From Rhizophagus clarus (taxonomy: Eukaryota; Glomeromycota; Glomeromycetes; Glomerales; Glomeraceae), in contig BLAL01000012.1 in NCBI GenBank assembly GCA_015698045.1, positions 2,170,001 to 2,234,000 on the forward strand: a stretch of DNA of 64,000 nucleotides, given 5' to 3'. Positions 12,255 to 23,230 of the stretch are shown in pieces (the first letter of the stretch is position 1; each line of letters starts with the position of its first letter). The notes beneath the pieces were generated by a model, which saw only the letters and a program-made list of their open reading frames with translations, was not told the origin of the DNA and made no database searches. A program made the position numbers and the translations under genes.

Positions 12255-13808
12255 ATGCCACATTTCAAATTTTTTAAAAAAAAGAATACACATAATACAC
12301 ATGGTAGGATGAATAACAATACGACTTCAGATACTGATACTTCAACTTCTAGTGATGGTTTAAACGCTGGCGGTTTACCTACTAATGATATTAATGTCGA
12401 TGTAAGAAGTGTTAGAAAAAATGATGGTAAAGAAAAAAAGAATTTGAAGAATATATTATTAAGATTACAACAAAACATTTTGTCCGATGCAAAAATTTGT
12501 TGTTCTATAAGAAAAAGTCCAAGAAAAAGAAATAATCCTATTAATTTACATCATGTTAAATCTCCTGATGTAATTAATAATGTTAATAATAATAATAATA
12601 ATAATAATAACGTGTGTATAGATGATGAAATTACGATGAGTCATGTTAAGGATGATGTTAAAGAAAATAATTTGAACAATGATAACAATCATAATAATGT
12701 TAATAATGATAAAGAAACTATTGATGATGATAATATAATGGTCAAATTGAAGGATTCTTCCACAAAGTCAATAAACATAGACCAAAATCAGTCCATACAA
12801 CAAGATAATTCCGAGATTCTTGCAAAAAAAGCTACCGCCCCTTCAAGGTTTATTTCCATATCAAAAAATACCAGAAATACTATTGGTTCTTATGTTTCAC
12901 GTGACGACGAATTTGATTTGTATGATAAAACAAAAATGACTTTAATAGAAAAATGTGCCACCATTCCAAGGAGATCTTCTGAAACTGAAGTTTTAATTAA
13001 GAAAGGAAGGTTTACAATATTAAGGGAAGCTGATAATAATTATTCTATTTCACGAACAGGTGAAAGTAATAAGTCTCTTCCTTCTTCTTATTCTTCGTGC
13101 TCTTCGAGTTGTTCAAGTCTTCCTGTATCTTTATTCGACTCTCCAAAAATAAGAAAAAATAGTGATCATCTCGTATTAACTTCTATTCATACAAATTCTC
13201 CTCTTTCATCAAATTCTCCTCTTTCATCAAATTCTCCTCACTTCTCAAATTCTCAAATGTGTTCTTCTCCTTTATCATCATCTTTCACTTTTCATTCGGA
13301 CATTAATAAAAAAAGTCCACGTAGAGCTTCAGATTCTGTGCATCATTATAAAATTTCATCCCAATATCAACATGACAATATATCAAACAATAGACAATCT
13401 TCTATTATACCATCACAAAAATCACACGTTATACTACAACATTCTCCTGCCCCTTCACCACATACTTCTCCAAATTCAACTCCAACTTCAACTCTTATTT
13501 TTCCTATTTCCAAATCCACTTCTACCGTAATTAAACCAATTAATACCTCAATATCACAATCAAATTCACACTCAAATTCACATTCAAACTCTCATTCAAA
13601 TCGTGATTCTAGTAATTCATTTCCTGATACTCCTCATTCCACAACTTCAACAATTTCAACTACAACTTCAATTGTAAGCACTCCTTCGGGTAGGATTTTT
13701 GAATTAGAAGGGTCTTATTTTCCTAATAATTCAGTTTCTCCATCTTCGCTTGTTTCTAATAATTCTTCAAAGAGAAGAAGAAAATTTATTATTGAAACTT
13801 GTGAATGA
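12255..13808 (+). CDS. Ser/Asn-rich, largely disordered protein, single exon
   Basis: A 518-codon frame runs from ATG 12255 to TGA 13806-13808. The frame is open further upstream but without another ATG, so the start is well placed. The protein starts MPHFKFFKKKNTHNTHG and is mostly disordered. It has an Asn run (about 110-118), Ser-rich tracts (about 280-300), a repeated NSPLSS unit (about 316-330), Ser/Thr/Pro stretches and a repeated NSHS unit (about 438-448). More ordered-looking islands are RRSSETEVLIKKGRFTILRE (about 240-258), a RASDS stretch after SPRR, and the C-terminal KRRRKFIIETCE. Many SP/TP and RxxS sites suggest a phosphorylated regulator, but that is inference. I do not recognise a domain. 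Codon use fits a real fungal gene. Confidence 0.7.
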   Translation: MPHFKFFKKKNTHNTHGRMNNNTTSDTDTSTSSDGLNAGGLPTNDINVDVRSVRKNDGKEKKNLKNILLRLQQNILSDAKICCSIRKSPRKRNNPINLHHVKSPDVINNVNNNNNNNNNVCIDDEITMSHVKDDVKENNLNNDNNHNNVNNDKETIDDDNIMVKLKDSSTKSINIDQNQSIQQDNSEILAKKATAPSRFISISKNTRNTIGSYVSRDDEFDLYDKTKMTLIEKCATIPRRSSETEVLIKKGRFTILREADNNYSISRTGESNKSLPSSYSSCSSSCSSLPVSLFDSPKIRKNSDHLVLTSIHTNSPLSSNSPLSSNSPHFSNSQMCSSPLSSSFTFHSDINKKSPRRASDSVHHYKISSQYQHDNISNNRQSSIIPSQKSHVILQHSPAPSPHTSPNSTPTSTLIFPISKSTSTVIKPINTSISQSNSHSNSHSNSHSNRDSSNSFPDTPHSTTSTISTTTSIVSTPSGRIFELEGSYFPNNSVSPSSLVSNNSSKRRRKFIIETCE

Positions 13809-16207
13809 ATTATTAAGATTTTATATGTAATTTTATGTTAAATATGTTTTAAGATTTCTTTTAATTTATTTATTAAAGATTAAGAATCGTTTTAAGATTT
13901 TTTTTTTTTTCCACACAACTCTTAAAAAATCTTGTAAATATTTATTTTATAATTGTAATTTTTATAAAAAAAAAAAAAAAAAAATGTATATTAATGAAAT
14001 TACCATTTCTTGTAAATATTTTAAAACAAAAAAAAAAATTTCTTCTTAATAAAAAATTGTAAAAAAACTTTATTTTTTATCAAAATTAGTATATTAAAAA
14101 AATAAGTTGGCTTTTATTTCCTTTATTTTTTTTTATTTATTATTCTTTTATTAAATAAATTTACAATATAATAATTTTAAAAGAATTAAATATATATTTA
14201 TATTCAAATAAAATTTTTTTTTTTATTTATTTTTTTTTATATAAAATAGTAATTGCTATTAATTTAGTTTATACTGTACTTTTAAAAAAACTAAGGCCAA
14301 TTTACTTATATATTACTATTAAATTATATAAAAATATAAAAAAAAATTATTTATTTAATTACCAAAAAATTTTTATTTTTGATTAAGCTTTTTTTATATA
14401 TATACAGTAAATAGAATTTTAAATATTTCATATTTTTTTTAAAAAAAATTTTTATTATTTTAATTAAAATAAAAAGTTTAATAAAATATATAAAATATAA
14501 AATTATTCTTTAAAATTTTTAATAAAATTATAAATTATTTTTTAATAAATACTATTATTTTCTTAAATTAATATTTTTTATTTTACATAATATTTTTTAA
14601 AAATAAATACCATTAATTTTATAAAAAATTTAAAATTTTTAAAATTAATAAAAATTATAAAATCAAAAAATAATATATATATAAATATATTGAAATATAA
14701 TATAAAATTTAAAATAAATTAAGGTTAAAATAAGAAAAATCTCTGCATAATAATTATTATTACATTAAATTTTTTTTTTAATTTTAAAATTTTTCATTAA
14801 AATATTGGTTTATTTATAATATAAATAATATTATTAGTCTGGAGTGTAATAAAGAACTATATATTTTTATATAAAGATTACACAAAATATCTGTCTATCT
14901 GATCATTCAAAAATTAAGTCAATATATGATTAATTTATTTGGTTACACTTATACACTAGACTTAACAAAATTATATATAAATTTATGAATAAACCAAATT
15001 TCTTTTAGGTTAAAAAAATTGTTTTTAAATAGTTTTTAAGAAAAAATACAAAATATTTTTTTTTTAATCTTAAAAAAATTTTTTAAAAATTTTTAGTATA
15101 GTTATCTGATTAATATTAATTACATTAATTTTATTTATTTATTATTTAAATTTATATTTTTTTTTAACAAATAATTTTTAGTAATAAAACTTGCTTACAA
15201 TAATGATCATTAGTAGTAATATTTAACAATATTCTTAAAATAATACAATTTTAAAATGTATTTTATTAATTACTATTTATTCAAATTTTTTAAATAGAAA
15301 AAATAACATATATTGTATTATATTTATTTATTTTAAGTTAGAATTATATTATAAAATTTTTTTAAGTTTTTTTTTAATTTAATATTATAATTTTTATATT
15401 TTAATATGAATTTTTTTAAATATTATTATTATTTTTATATTATCTATTATAATTTATAATTAATTATTATATATAGAATAAAAAATATATTCATAAAACA
15501 AATCCTATTATATTAATAATTATTTTAAATTTACTTTTAATTATAGCTATAAAGCCTTTAATTTTAATTTATTTAAATTATTTTATATTGAGAATTTTTA
15601 TTTTTAATATAAGTATATATTTATTTAAATATTTTATAATTTATTTATATCTAATTTACTTATATCCTTTTAATATTTATTTTTTTTTTTTCTTTTTATT
15701 TAAATAAGCTTTTAGAAAATATATATTTATATATATATATATATAAATTAAAAATAATGGTTTTTTACTTACTATATTTAGATTATTAATATTAATTAAA
15801 GTATATTGACTTCTTTTACATATTTTGTATTATTTTAAATTAAGAAAAAAGAATGGCAATCTTAATTTTTTTTTTTTTAATTCAATTACAATTGATTGTT
15901 GCTACAAAGAGATGGATTGCATAATGTAAATGTAATGCGTTACGAATTTGGTGCTAAAGTTGTGAAAAAAAGAATCATAAGTAGAATAAAATGCAAAATC
16001 TTATTTAAATTAAATTGCCCTAAAACGGGCAATTTTTTTAAATTTTTCCGAGACATCATAATATCGGAAAATTTTCTAAATTTTTGGGTAAAATCAAATT
16101 CTATTTTAAGACTCTGTAGCACGAATGATAATCAAGTGATATTCCGATCTTTAAATAATCTCTCGCAGCAACAAAATGATATTCTTTCGAAAAAAAAAAA
16201 TGACAAA
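13809..16207. other. Very AT-rich gene-free stretch
   Basis: About 2.4 kb of extremely AT-rich DNA with poly-A/T runs and no frame worth calling. The last 312 nt (15896-16207) are open in frame with the NSUN5 gene, but that part is Phe/Lys-rich, starts at a non-ATG codon and does not resemble the family N-terminus, so I treat it as leader sequence. Confidence 0.5.
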
Positions 16208-18351
16208 ATGAATTTTTATATGCAAGCTGCAGAAATCTTAACGAAATTATCGACAAAAGAGGGTTCAATTAAATCACTTACGTTGGCAGATAATGTCAAA
16301 GAAAAGAAAAAAATGTATGCTTTAATATGCGAAACTTTAAAATGTATGTATAATTTTCAAATTATCTATTTTTATTCATTTAAATCAATTAAATTATTTA
16401 CTTATTTTCTTTTGTTCAAGACAGAGATGTTATTAATCAAATTATTGAGAATTCTCAATTACTTAAAGTTGAAAAAAAAGTATATATTTTATTTTATTTT
16501 ATTTATTTATTATTTGTGATTATCTTATCTTTAATAATTTTTTTTTTTTTTATCCAGTTACCAAAAAATATTGCTATTTTATTAGTACATGATTTATTAT
16601 TTTCTTCGAATGGAATAAAGAATTTATCGGATGGTCCTTATAAAACCGCAATTATGAGAAATGAAATCAGATTAAAAGCTGAACTTGTTAAATTAAAAAT
16701 CAAATTAAAAGTGAAAAATAATGAAGACTTGGTATCATCTGATTATCGTAATTCAGGTAGATATTATTTGAAAATTTTAATAGGAAATGGGAGGATCTTA
16801 TTTTTTTTATCGATCAAATCACTAAAATAATAAACTAGTTTCTCTACCGCGTTATGTTCGTGTTAATACCATTAAAACCACCGTTGAGGAGGTGATCGAA
16901 CACTTTCAATCGGAAGGGTATGTGCTTGAGGAACCGATTAAAATATTGAATAATTTAAGGTAGTTAATATAACCATATGTCACTTTCAACAAAAAAAAGC
17001 ATTCATTATAATATGAAACATATTAATTACATTATATAGTCCGAAGACGATACGCAAGGATTTTCATTTATCTGATCTATTAATATTGCCACCAAACACT
17101 GACCTTCATAATCATGCACTCTATTTATCCGGTAACATAATTCTTCAGGTACGTATTATTTAAGTTGAAAAGTAAATTTTTGTATTATCAAGAATTGAAA
17201 TATTAAAAAAAATTAGGATAAAGCGTCGTGTTTTCCATCATATATTTGTTCTCCTTCAATTAACTCATATGCAATCGATGCGTGTGCTGCACCAGGAAAT
17301 AAGACTTCACATCTTTCAGCCATAATGAATAATACTGGAAAAATTTGGGCCTTTGATCTTGATAAAAAGAGATTAAAATTATTGGAAAAATTAACTCAAA
17401 GAGCCGGTTGTAAGAGTATCCTTTTACGTTTCGCATTTTCTTTTTAAGGAAATTGTAAATTTATTATTCTTAATTAGTATGAAATTGGGAACGAATTAAC
17501 CTGTAGATATAGAAGCAATTCACAAATCATTTTTGGATGTGGACCCATTGGATGAAAGGTATTCAAAAGTTGAATATATTTTAGTTGATCCCTCTTGTTC
17601 TGGATCAGGAATAGTAAACCGATTGGACGGATTAGTTGATTCTTCTGGTGATAAATTTTTCTATCGGTTTGTAATGAGTCTAAATTCGATTCTTAATGCG
17701 TTCTTAATCTTTATTTTAAAGAACAAGAAACGTATCAATCCGATTTGATTCAAAAAACACAAGAGCGGCTAAAAAATTTAAGTGAATTCCAAATAAAAAT
17801 TATTTTACATGCATTCAAATGTGAGTAGTTATAATTTATTAATTTGTTTATTATTAACAACATTAATTGATGATTTATTTTATGCTCCATAGTTCCTTCA
17901 GCGAAAAAAGTTGTGTATTCAACATGTTCAATACATTCTCAAGAAAATGAACAAGTTGTTAAAGAAGTGTTACAGCAAAATAATAATTTTATATTAGCTA
18001 ATAGAAATGATGTTATACCAACTTGGGATAGACGTGGTATTTCAAGTGAATTTGTTGATGATGAAGGTAATAATTATAAATTCATTTCTGTTTATTACTT
18101 TTTTTTAAAAAAAAAAATTAACCCTTCATAATACTGAATATGAAATAGAATCTGCAGAAAAACTTATTCGTACATTACCGGAAGATTTTACAAATGGATT
18201 TTTTGTAGCATGTTTTGTTCGTAAAACAAGTTATATGGAAAATTCTGCAAGTGCCGTTACTACTTCTAATCTAGATGCTAATGTTAATAATAAAAAACGA
18301 AAACGAAAAAGAAAAAGAAAAAGCACTAAAAAGATCAAAGATGATAATTAA
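16208..18351 (+). CDS. NSUN5: NSUN5/Rcm1-type 25S/28S rRNA cytosine-C5 methyltransferase
   Basis: Ten exons (16208-16343, 16421-16479, 16558-16756, 16839-16959, 17040-17148, 17217-17415, 17507-17647, 17722-17820, 17893-18066, 18149-18351) join in frame to 479 residues, close to yeast Rcm1. The enzyme methylates a cytosine in large-subunit rRNA using S-adenosylmethionine in the nucleolus. Visible marks are the N-terminal MNFYMQAAEILTKLSTKEGS, LPRYVRVNTIKTT, the SAM-binding DACAAPGNKTSHLS (about 229-242), VDPSCSGSG with Cys305, and YSTCSIHSQENE with the catalytic Cys near 366. A Lys/Arg-rich tail suggests nucleolar targeting. Intron 7 (17648-17721, GTGATA donor) is my least certain junction. 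Intron 6 has a minor-spliceosome-type donor. The start at 16208 matches the family N-terminus. Confidence 0.93.
17416..17506 (+). other. U12-type-looking intron in NSUN5 (GTATCCTTTT donor)
   Basis: Intron 6 of the NSUN5 gene begins GTATCCTTTT, the minor-spliceosome 5' splice site consensus (RTATCCTTT). It ends CCTGTAG, and removal restores KNIEAI across the junction. The best branch-site candidate, GAATTAACC, sits about 7 nt before the end, which is close; TTCTTAATT lies further upstream. The donor is strong and the branch site is ambiguous. Confidence 0.6.
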
Positions 18352-19114
18352 ACAAATAAAATGAGCAAAAGTAAGATAAAAAGAGGTGACGTATTTATGT
18401 AATTAAGTATATTTCTTTAATGAGAAAAACCATTTTCTATTAAAATTAAACGAAGCGAAAATCCAACTATTGGTTGTTCAAGACTTCAATTAAGCATTTA
18501 TTATATAGAGATAGTTTATTTAAATGCCATTAGGATTTGTTAGATTTGATTTAAATATTTTACCATCAGTAACTTGTATTACTTTTCTATCGAAACTTTT
18601 AGTAAATTTTTAGAAAAATCAAAATGATATTAATTCATCTTGTAAAATTTTCAAGATTAGAAATTTTCATTTATTAATATAGGACAAATACAGTATTACA
18701 ACTAAAATTAGTCTATTATCAACAAATTTAATCGTTTTAAATTATATACAACTAGTAATATCTATTTGAAGACAATGAAAAATATAATATATAAACTGAT
18801 AAAGTAAAATTAAACTATGACTTTTGTTTAGAAATATTTTGATTACCTCCCTTTGATAAATTTTTGAATTGGCTTATTTTATAAATTACACTCTTCCGAA
18901 GTTATGGTTAAGCAGCTATAAAATAAGTCAAATCAAAAAAATTTATTAAAAGAGAAAATAAGATATTTTTAAACAGAAAGTCAATTTAATTTTTTTGCTT
19001 TATCAATCAGTCATTGGAAATGTCATTTTTTCATTATGATTATTTATTATCTTCAAATAGATATTACTTAAAAATTGGTTAAAATTAATTCAAACGACTT
19101 AAATTTGCTGATCA
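18352..19114. other. AT-rich intergenic DNA between convergent genes
   Basis: About 760 nt between the NSUN5 stop and the end of the small minus-strand gene. No open frame, RNA gene or repeat is recognised. It should hold the two 3' ends. Confidence 0.4.
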
Positions 19115-19567
19115 TTAAATCATAAAAAACTTCATAATGCCGGCCATTGTGCTGCTTTCTTCTGAGGTTACTGTAAGACATTTCCTCAGTAGTTCGCGTG
19201 ATTTCTTCTTTTTCTATATATGAAAAAGCATACGTTTATTAAGTGATAAGAATTTTCCAATAATTAAAAAAAAAAAAAACTTCTAAAACTTACAAGCAGC
19301 ATACTACATAATCCATATTCGAGAGAACTTGGTAAACGTTCCTTTTTTTTCCAAGTTCTCCAAGTGACTCAAATTTAATGTTTTCGACTTGTATATTTAC
19401 AGGAAATGACATACCATTAGGGAAAACAATATATATAAAAAAATAAAAATGGGCTTAACTTTTTTATACGTACCTGCAACTAGTCGTGACGAAATACTTC
19501 CTTGCGGTTTTAAAGTTAGCACGTACTGTTGCAGTGTATTTATTTCTTTATGAGGAATTTTAAACAT
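19115..19567 (-). CDS. Small hypothetical protein, three exons, 3' splice choice unclear
   Basis: On the minus strand, ATG at 19567 opens an exon to 19474 (MFKIPHKEINTLQQYVL and TLKPQGSISSRLVA). A second exon, 19387-19294, carries on in frame as VENIKFESLGELGKKRNVYQ then VLSNMDYVV. The GTACGT donor and ACAAG acceptor preserve frame. The last exon depends on the donor used. The GTAAGT donor at 19293 gives a stop at 19186 (71 residues). The GTATGC donor just upstream gives KKKKSRELLRKCL and a stop at 19115-19117. The short helical, charged protein, with KKRNVYQVLSN followed by a hydrophobic turn, faintly recalls prefoldin-like beta subunits, but this is weak. Confidence 0.45.
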
Positions 19568-20607
19568 CGTTTAAAGTAGATACAATAAAAGAGGTAAAGA
19601 ACGAAAAATTGCAAAAAATAAATCATTTTGACCCGCGTCGTAAATATATACATAAAAAGTAAAATTCACGTGATGATCGACAAATTATTTTAAAGCAAAT
19701 TTTAAATGTTCTATTATATGCAAGTTTGAGGACGGACTTACGAAAAAAAAAAATTCAATTTTTCACTTATAGTTTTAATATGTACTGTACATCATGTACG
19801 ATTGGATTAGCTAAATAAAAAAAATGTTATTTGATCATATAACCGAACTAAAAAGGAAAAATTGTGAATAATCGCAATAATCACGATTGTTTTTACCACA
19901 TAATTATTTTTTATTTATCACAGAATTCTGCAACCGGCGATAATAAAGTGATTAATGAAGTGATTCCCTCTTTATAAGATTAATTTCTGTTGCAAAAATG
20001 GGTCTTAATATATCATATATCCGAAACTAAATTCTATTAGTACTAAATAAAAAAGAGTTCGCCATGATGATAATTTCCAACCTACAAGCGAAGTAATGAT
20101 AGAAATGAGTAATGTATGTGGTATAGATATCAAATTCAAGTCAGAAATTTGGAAAAATCATTTACAAATACGAAAATGAGTTTTTTTGAACTAGAAGAAA
20201 GGAATTAGAATGTTAAATAAAGTTAAGAAAAGAAGTAGCGGAAGTAGAAGCAATTGAATTAAAAAATAACAATTAAAAATGCGTTTATGTTTAACTGATT
20301 AATTTAACTAAACTCTTTAATCTTTTATACACATTTCTTTTGAAGGATGAATTTATTATAAATTAAGCATACAAAGCATTGTAAAAAACAAATATTATAT
20401 ATTAAAGTTTTTAGATACTCGTATATGTTAGTACTAAAAAATTTACATTTCATAACCATACTATCAGGAATCAGCTGCGTCCGTCCAAATGTGTATCACC
20501 GTATACTCGTATAGTATTACTTTAATCTATATCTGTTTCGAGTATGGAAAAATTGAATTTTTTTTTTTTTCATAAGTCCGTCCAGACTTGCATCACGTAT
20601 AGTACTA
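19568..20607. other. Intergenic DNA with coiled-coil debris at 20045-20275
   Basis: From about 20045 to 20275 the plus strand has a charged stretch (KMSFFELEERN then, in a shifted frame, VKKEVAEVEAIELKN-like codons) with stops, related in style to the debris at 3394. Nearer the transposase fragment, two copies of a GTCCGTCCA..TGTATCAC..CGTATAGTA block occur at about 20477-20520 and 20575-20607. These may be pieces of a terminal or internal repeat of the element whose transposase end follows. Confidence 0.4.
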
Positions 20608-20868
20608 GTGGATTTTTTATCAAAGTTTCATTGTGAATTAAATTTTATTGAGATGTACTGGGGAGCTGCAAAAAGGCATACACTTGAACATTGTGATTAT
20701 ACATGGAGTGGATTGCAAAAAACTGTTCCAGAAGCATTGAATTCTATTTCATTAGTTGAAATAAGACGTTTTTCACGAAAGTCATGGAGGTACATAGATA
20801 TTTATAGAAAAGGAATTACAGGAAAACTTGCAGTATTTGCAGAAATATCAGTTCCTGATGATGCTTAA
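20608..20868 (+). pseudogene. C-terminal fragment of an IS630/Tc1-type DDE transposase
   Basis: An 86-codon open stretch (TAA at 20866) encodes the end of a DDE endonuclease of a kind common in fungal genomes. [17 protein letters not shown] carries the catalytic Glu, followed by NCDY-type [17 protein letters not shown], and the end [19 protein letters not shown] plus TGKLAVFAE. The catalytic Asp residues and the N-terminal helix-turn-helix part are missing upstream, where only repeats are seen. This is therefore a 5'-truncated copy and cannot be active on its own. Confidence 0.75.
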
Positions 20869-21786
20869 TCAAATTATTTTTAGTTTGTAATTCTTATATT
20901 AGCCAATAAAATCCATTTAAAGTCATGTGATTTTTGTATTATGTAAGCAACGAAATTTTATATACTATTTAATTTTAAAATTTTTAAATTCCAATCACTA
21001 GATCATATGATATTAGGAGTACCTATTATAGAGGTACCACACTGTAGCAATCATAGCCACATGGTGGCATTGTTGCATCATGGCAAATGACAGATCAAAT
21101 AATAAAGATATTATTTCGCAGTATGAACAAAAATATGTATTTTTTTTATTTACAATAATTAAAGCTAAGACACATTAAGTGCAATATATTTACATTTCAA
21201 TATCTAGTATGTGTGGATCGATACTTACAGTAACATTTAAAAACATCACCATGTATCACGGGACCAAGTCATTACCACTATATAATTTATTTTCGAAACT
21301 TCCCGCATATACTCAAATTTTTACATGTATTAATAATAAAGATCCAGAGACACGATTACAGTGTCTATTATAATTTTAAGGAGTATCTGTTGATCTGATT
21401 TTTGCGATGAATCATAATAACATAATTTCTCTAAAGATTTATTCCAAAAAATCGATTCTTAAATGCACTACAAATCTTATAAAAAGGTGAGGCTTTATTT
21501 AGTGAATCCTTTTATCTGCCTTGTACAATAAACAAAAAAAGTATCAAAACAAATATTCAAGCTTACCACTATTAACATCAACAATATCAACAATCAATCA
21601 AACGAATATATTCCGCAAAGTAATAGCGAAGTTAGTTTGTTTGATTTCTTGGCTTGATTCTAGAAAATCGCTATCATGATGCTAATCATTTTTCTGGATC
21701 TATAGATGCTCAAAGATAAAGCAGACATATTACCTTTCTGCCAAGAAAATCGTGATCATTCTCATATGTCTAATCAGCGCAGTTTC
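20869..21786. other. Intergenic region with fragmentary open stretches
   Basis: A 64-codon stretch at 21179-21373 (including YHGTKSLPLYNLFSKLPAYT) and other short pieces may belong to the decayed element that follows. The palindromic words GGTACC at 21043 and 21053 flank a short spacer. Nothing firm can be called. Confidence 0.3.
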
Positions 21787-22187
21787 AGTCACCAGATTTT
21801 CGTCACATGCTGAGAGATGTTTGTGTTGAAATGGATGAATCGGAACAACATGATTATTGGACAGATAATGGATTATGTTATGCAAAGGTATTTTGATTAA
21901 TATACTGTACATTAATACTTAATAATGTTAAATTTATAATAATTATTAAACATTATTTATTAATTTATTCAGGTTCTTCCTATTATTCGATTAAGTCAAC
22001 AAAATTGGATAAGAATCTAGATCTTGCTCTTGTTTACTGGTACGATTTTGCATATCCAAATAATATACAACGTCATTATTTTTACAAATGTGCAATTCTC
22101 AAACATGTTGAACATTATACTTTGATTCCTATTGCTTCATTGTGCACATTATATCAAAATTTGATGAACCGGAGATTTTTTATGTAA
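21787..22187 (+). pseudogene. C-terminal relic of a Plavaka/KDZ-like transposon protein
   Basis: After an acceptor-like TTTCAG at 21786, the stretch SPDFRHMLRDVCVEMDESE and HDYWTDNGLCYAK runs to a GTATTT donor at 21898. After an intron ending ATTCAG near 21973 the frame resumes as YYSIKSTKLDKNLDLALV, then YWYDFAYP, a cysteine-containing KCAILKHVEHY and TLIPIASL, with a stop at 22185. The junction is one base out of frame, so the copy is broken. The DLALVxWYDF and LIPIxSI pattern is typical of the C-terminal tail of large Plavaka/CACTA-like fungal transposon proteins as I remember them. The rest of the protein is absent upstream. Confidence 0.5.
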
Positions 22188-22879
22188 ATAAATATATCAA
22201 ATAGATCACTTAATAATTAAATACTTTAGCGATATTAATAGCAAATACATTTTTAGTAATAAATTCAAATACTTAATTAATACTAATTCTAATAATAAAA
22301 AATAAATACTAAATTACCGCATTTTTTTAAATAGTACTTATAAAATATTTATAATTTAATATTTAATAAATATTTGTGTTTAATAAATATAAACTAAATG
22401 ATTTCTTAACTTCGTGATGATTATTTCAATACTGCTATATCACAATCAAGTTGGATTTACTCCTGAAAAGTTTCACGAGTCATATGACGATAAGATGAGT
22501 AAAAAACTGTCACGATCAGAATATGGTATATAGACTTGTTTTACAAAGTAAAACTGTGTTTCTATACTAATGCTTACAGGCCACACCAGTGTTTCATTCA
22601 TCTAATTAATTCTAATAAGATCTGTACGAAAAAATCAAGTCTCGAAATCGTTTTCTTATAAGTGCACACCGAAAAATAGATAAACGATAATATTACGGCT
22701 GAGCTTGTGATCATAAAGGCCACACTGATTGGTCAATCAGTACTGCTGATCCTTGAGTAATACTTATAATTAATCATTTTCTCGCATACTTAAATATACT
22801 TAAATTATGTATTTAGAAAGTTTAAACTCTTCAAACTCTTTCAGTAACAAAAAAAATTTTCATATATTATTTTTCCACA
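22188..22879. other. AT-rich intergenic DNA
   Basis: No gene or clear repeat. The last 100 nt before 22880 are the likely leader of the small gene that follows. Confidence 0.35.
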
Positions 22880-23230
22880 ATGTTTGCTCATAAAGTCGCA
22901 CAAAGAGTCATCCAAAGAAGATTCAAATGTAAGTAGTAAAATTAAAAATGAAATTTATTATGTGATAATTTTTTACCATGTATAATTAAACTAAATAAAG
23001 GTACCGAGGTTCCGGAATTAAGAAACTCCACCCCAAGTACTGGTCCTAGTACTGATCCTAGTACTGGTATAAATATTGGTTCAGTAGCTTCAGTTGTTGC
23101 TATTATTGGAGGTGTCGTTGGTACGGTTGGTATGGTTGGTAAGGGCTCGCTTGAATTGACGGAATTTATAAGAGATGAAACTAAGGAAACGATAAAACAT
23201 GATAAAACCCATCGAATCAAAGATCGATAA
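22880..23230 (+). CDS. Small single-membrane-segment protein, two exons
   Basis: Exon 22880-22928 (MFAHKVAQRVIQRRFK) and exon 23001-23230 join through a GTAAGT...AAAG intron to a 92-residue protein. The N-terminus is basic and amphipathic with no acidic residue, like a mitochondrial presequence. A Pro/Ser/Thr linker with three S-T-G/D-P units precedes one Gly/Val-rich hydrophobic segment (INIGSVASVVAIIGGVVG, about residues 41-60), then a charged helix (ELTEFIRDETKETIKHD). The natural C-terminus may be longer: just after a two-base phase change the sequence stays open as PIESKIDNVEK and, after a possible intron, KLGDISETLKTRKWF with a stop at about 23360. I do not recognise the family. A mitochondrial membrane location is inference. 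Confidence 0.55.

Noticed and set aside
15896-16207. 104-codon upstream extension of NSUN5
   Set aside because: It starts at a non-ATG codon and does not resemble the family N-terminus, while the residues from 16208 do.
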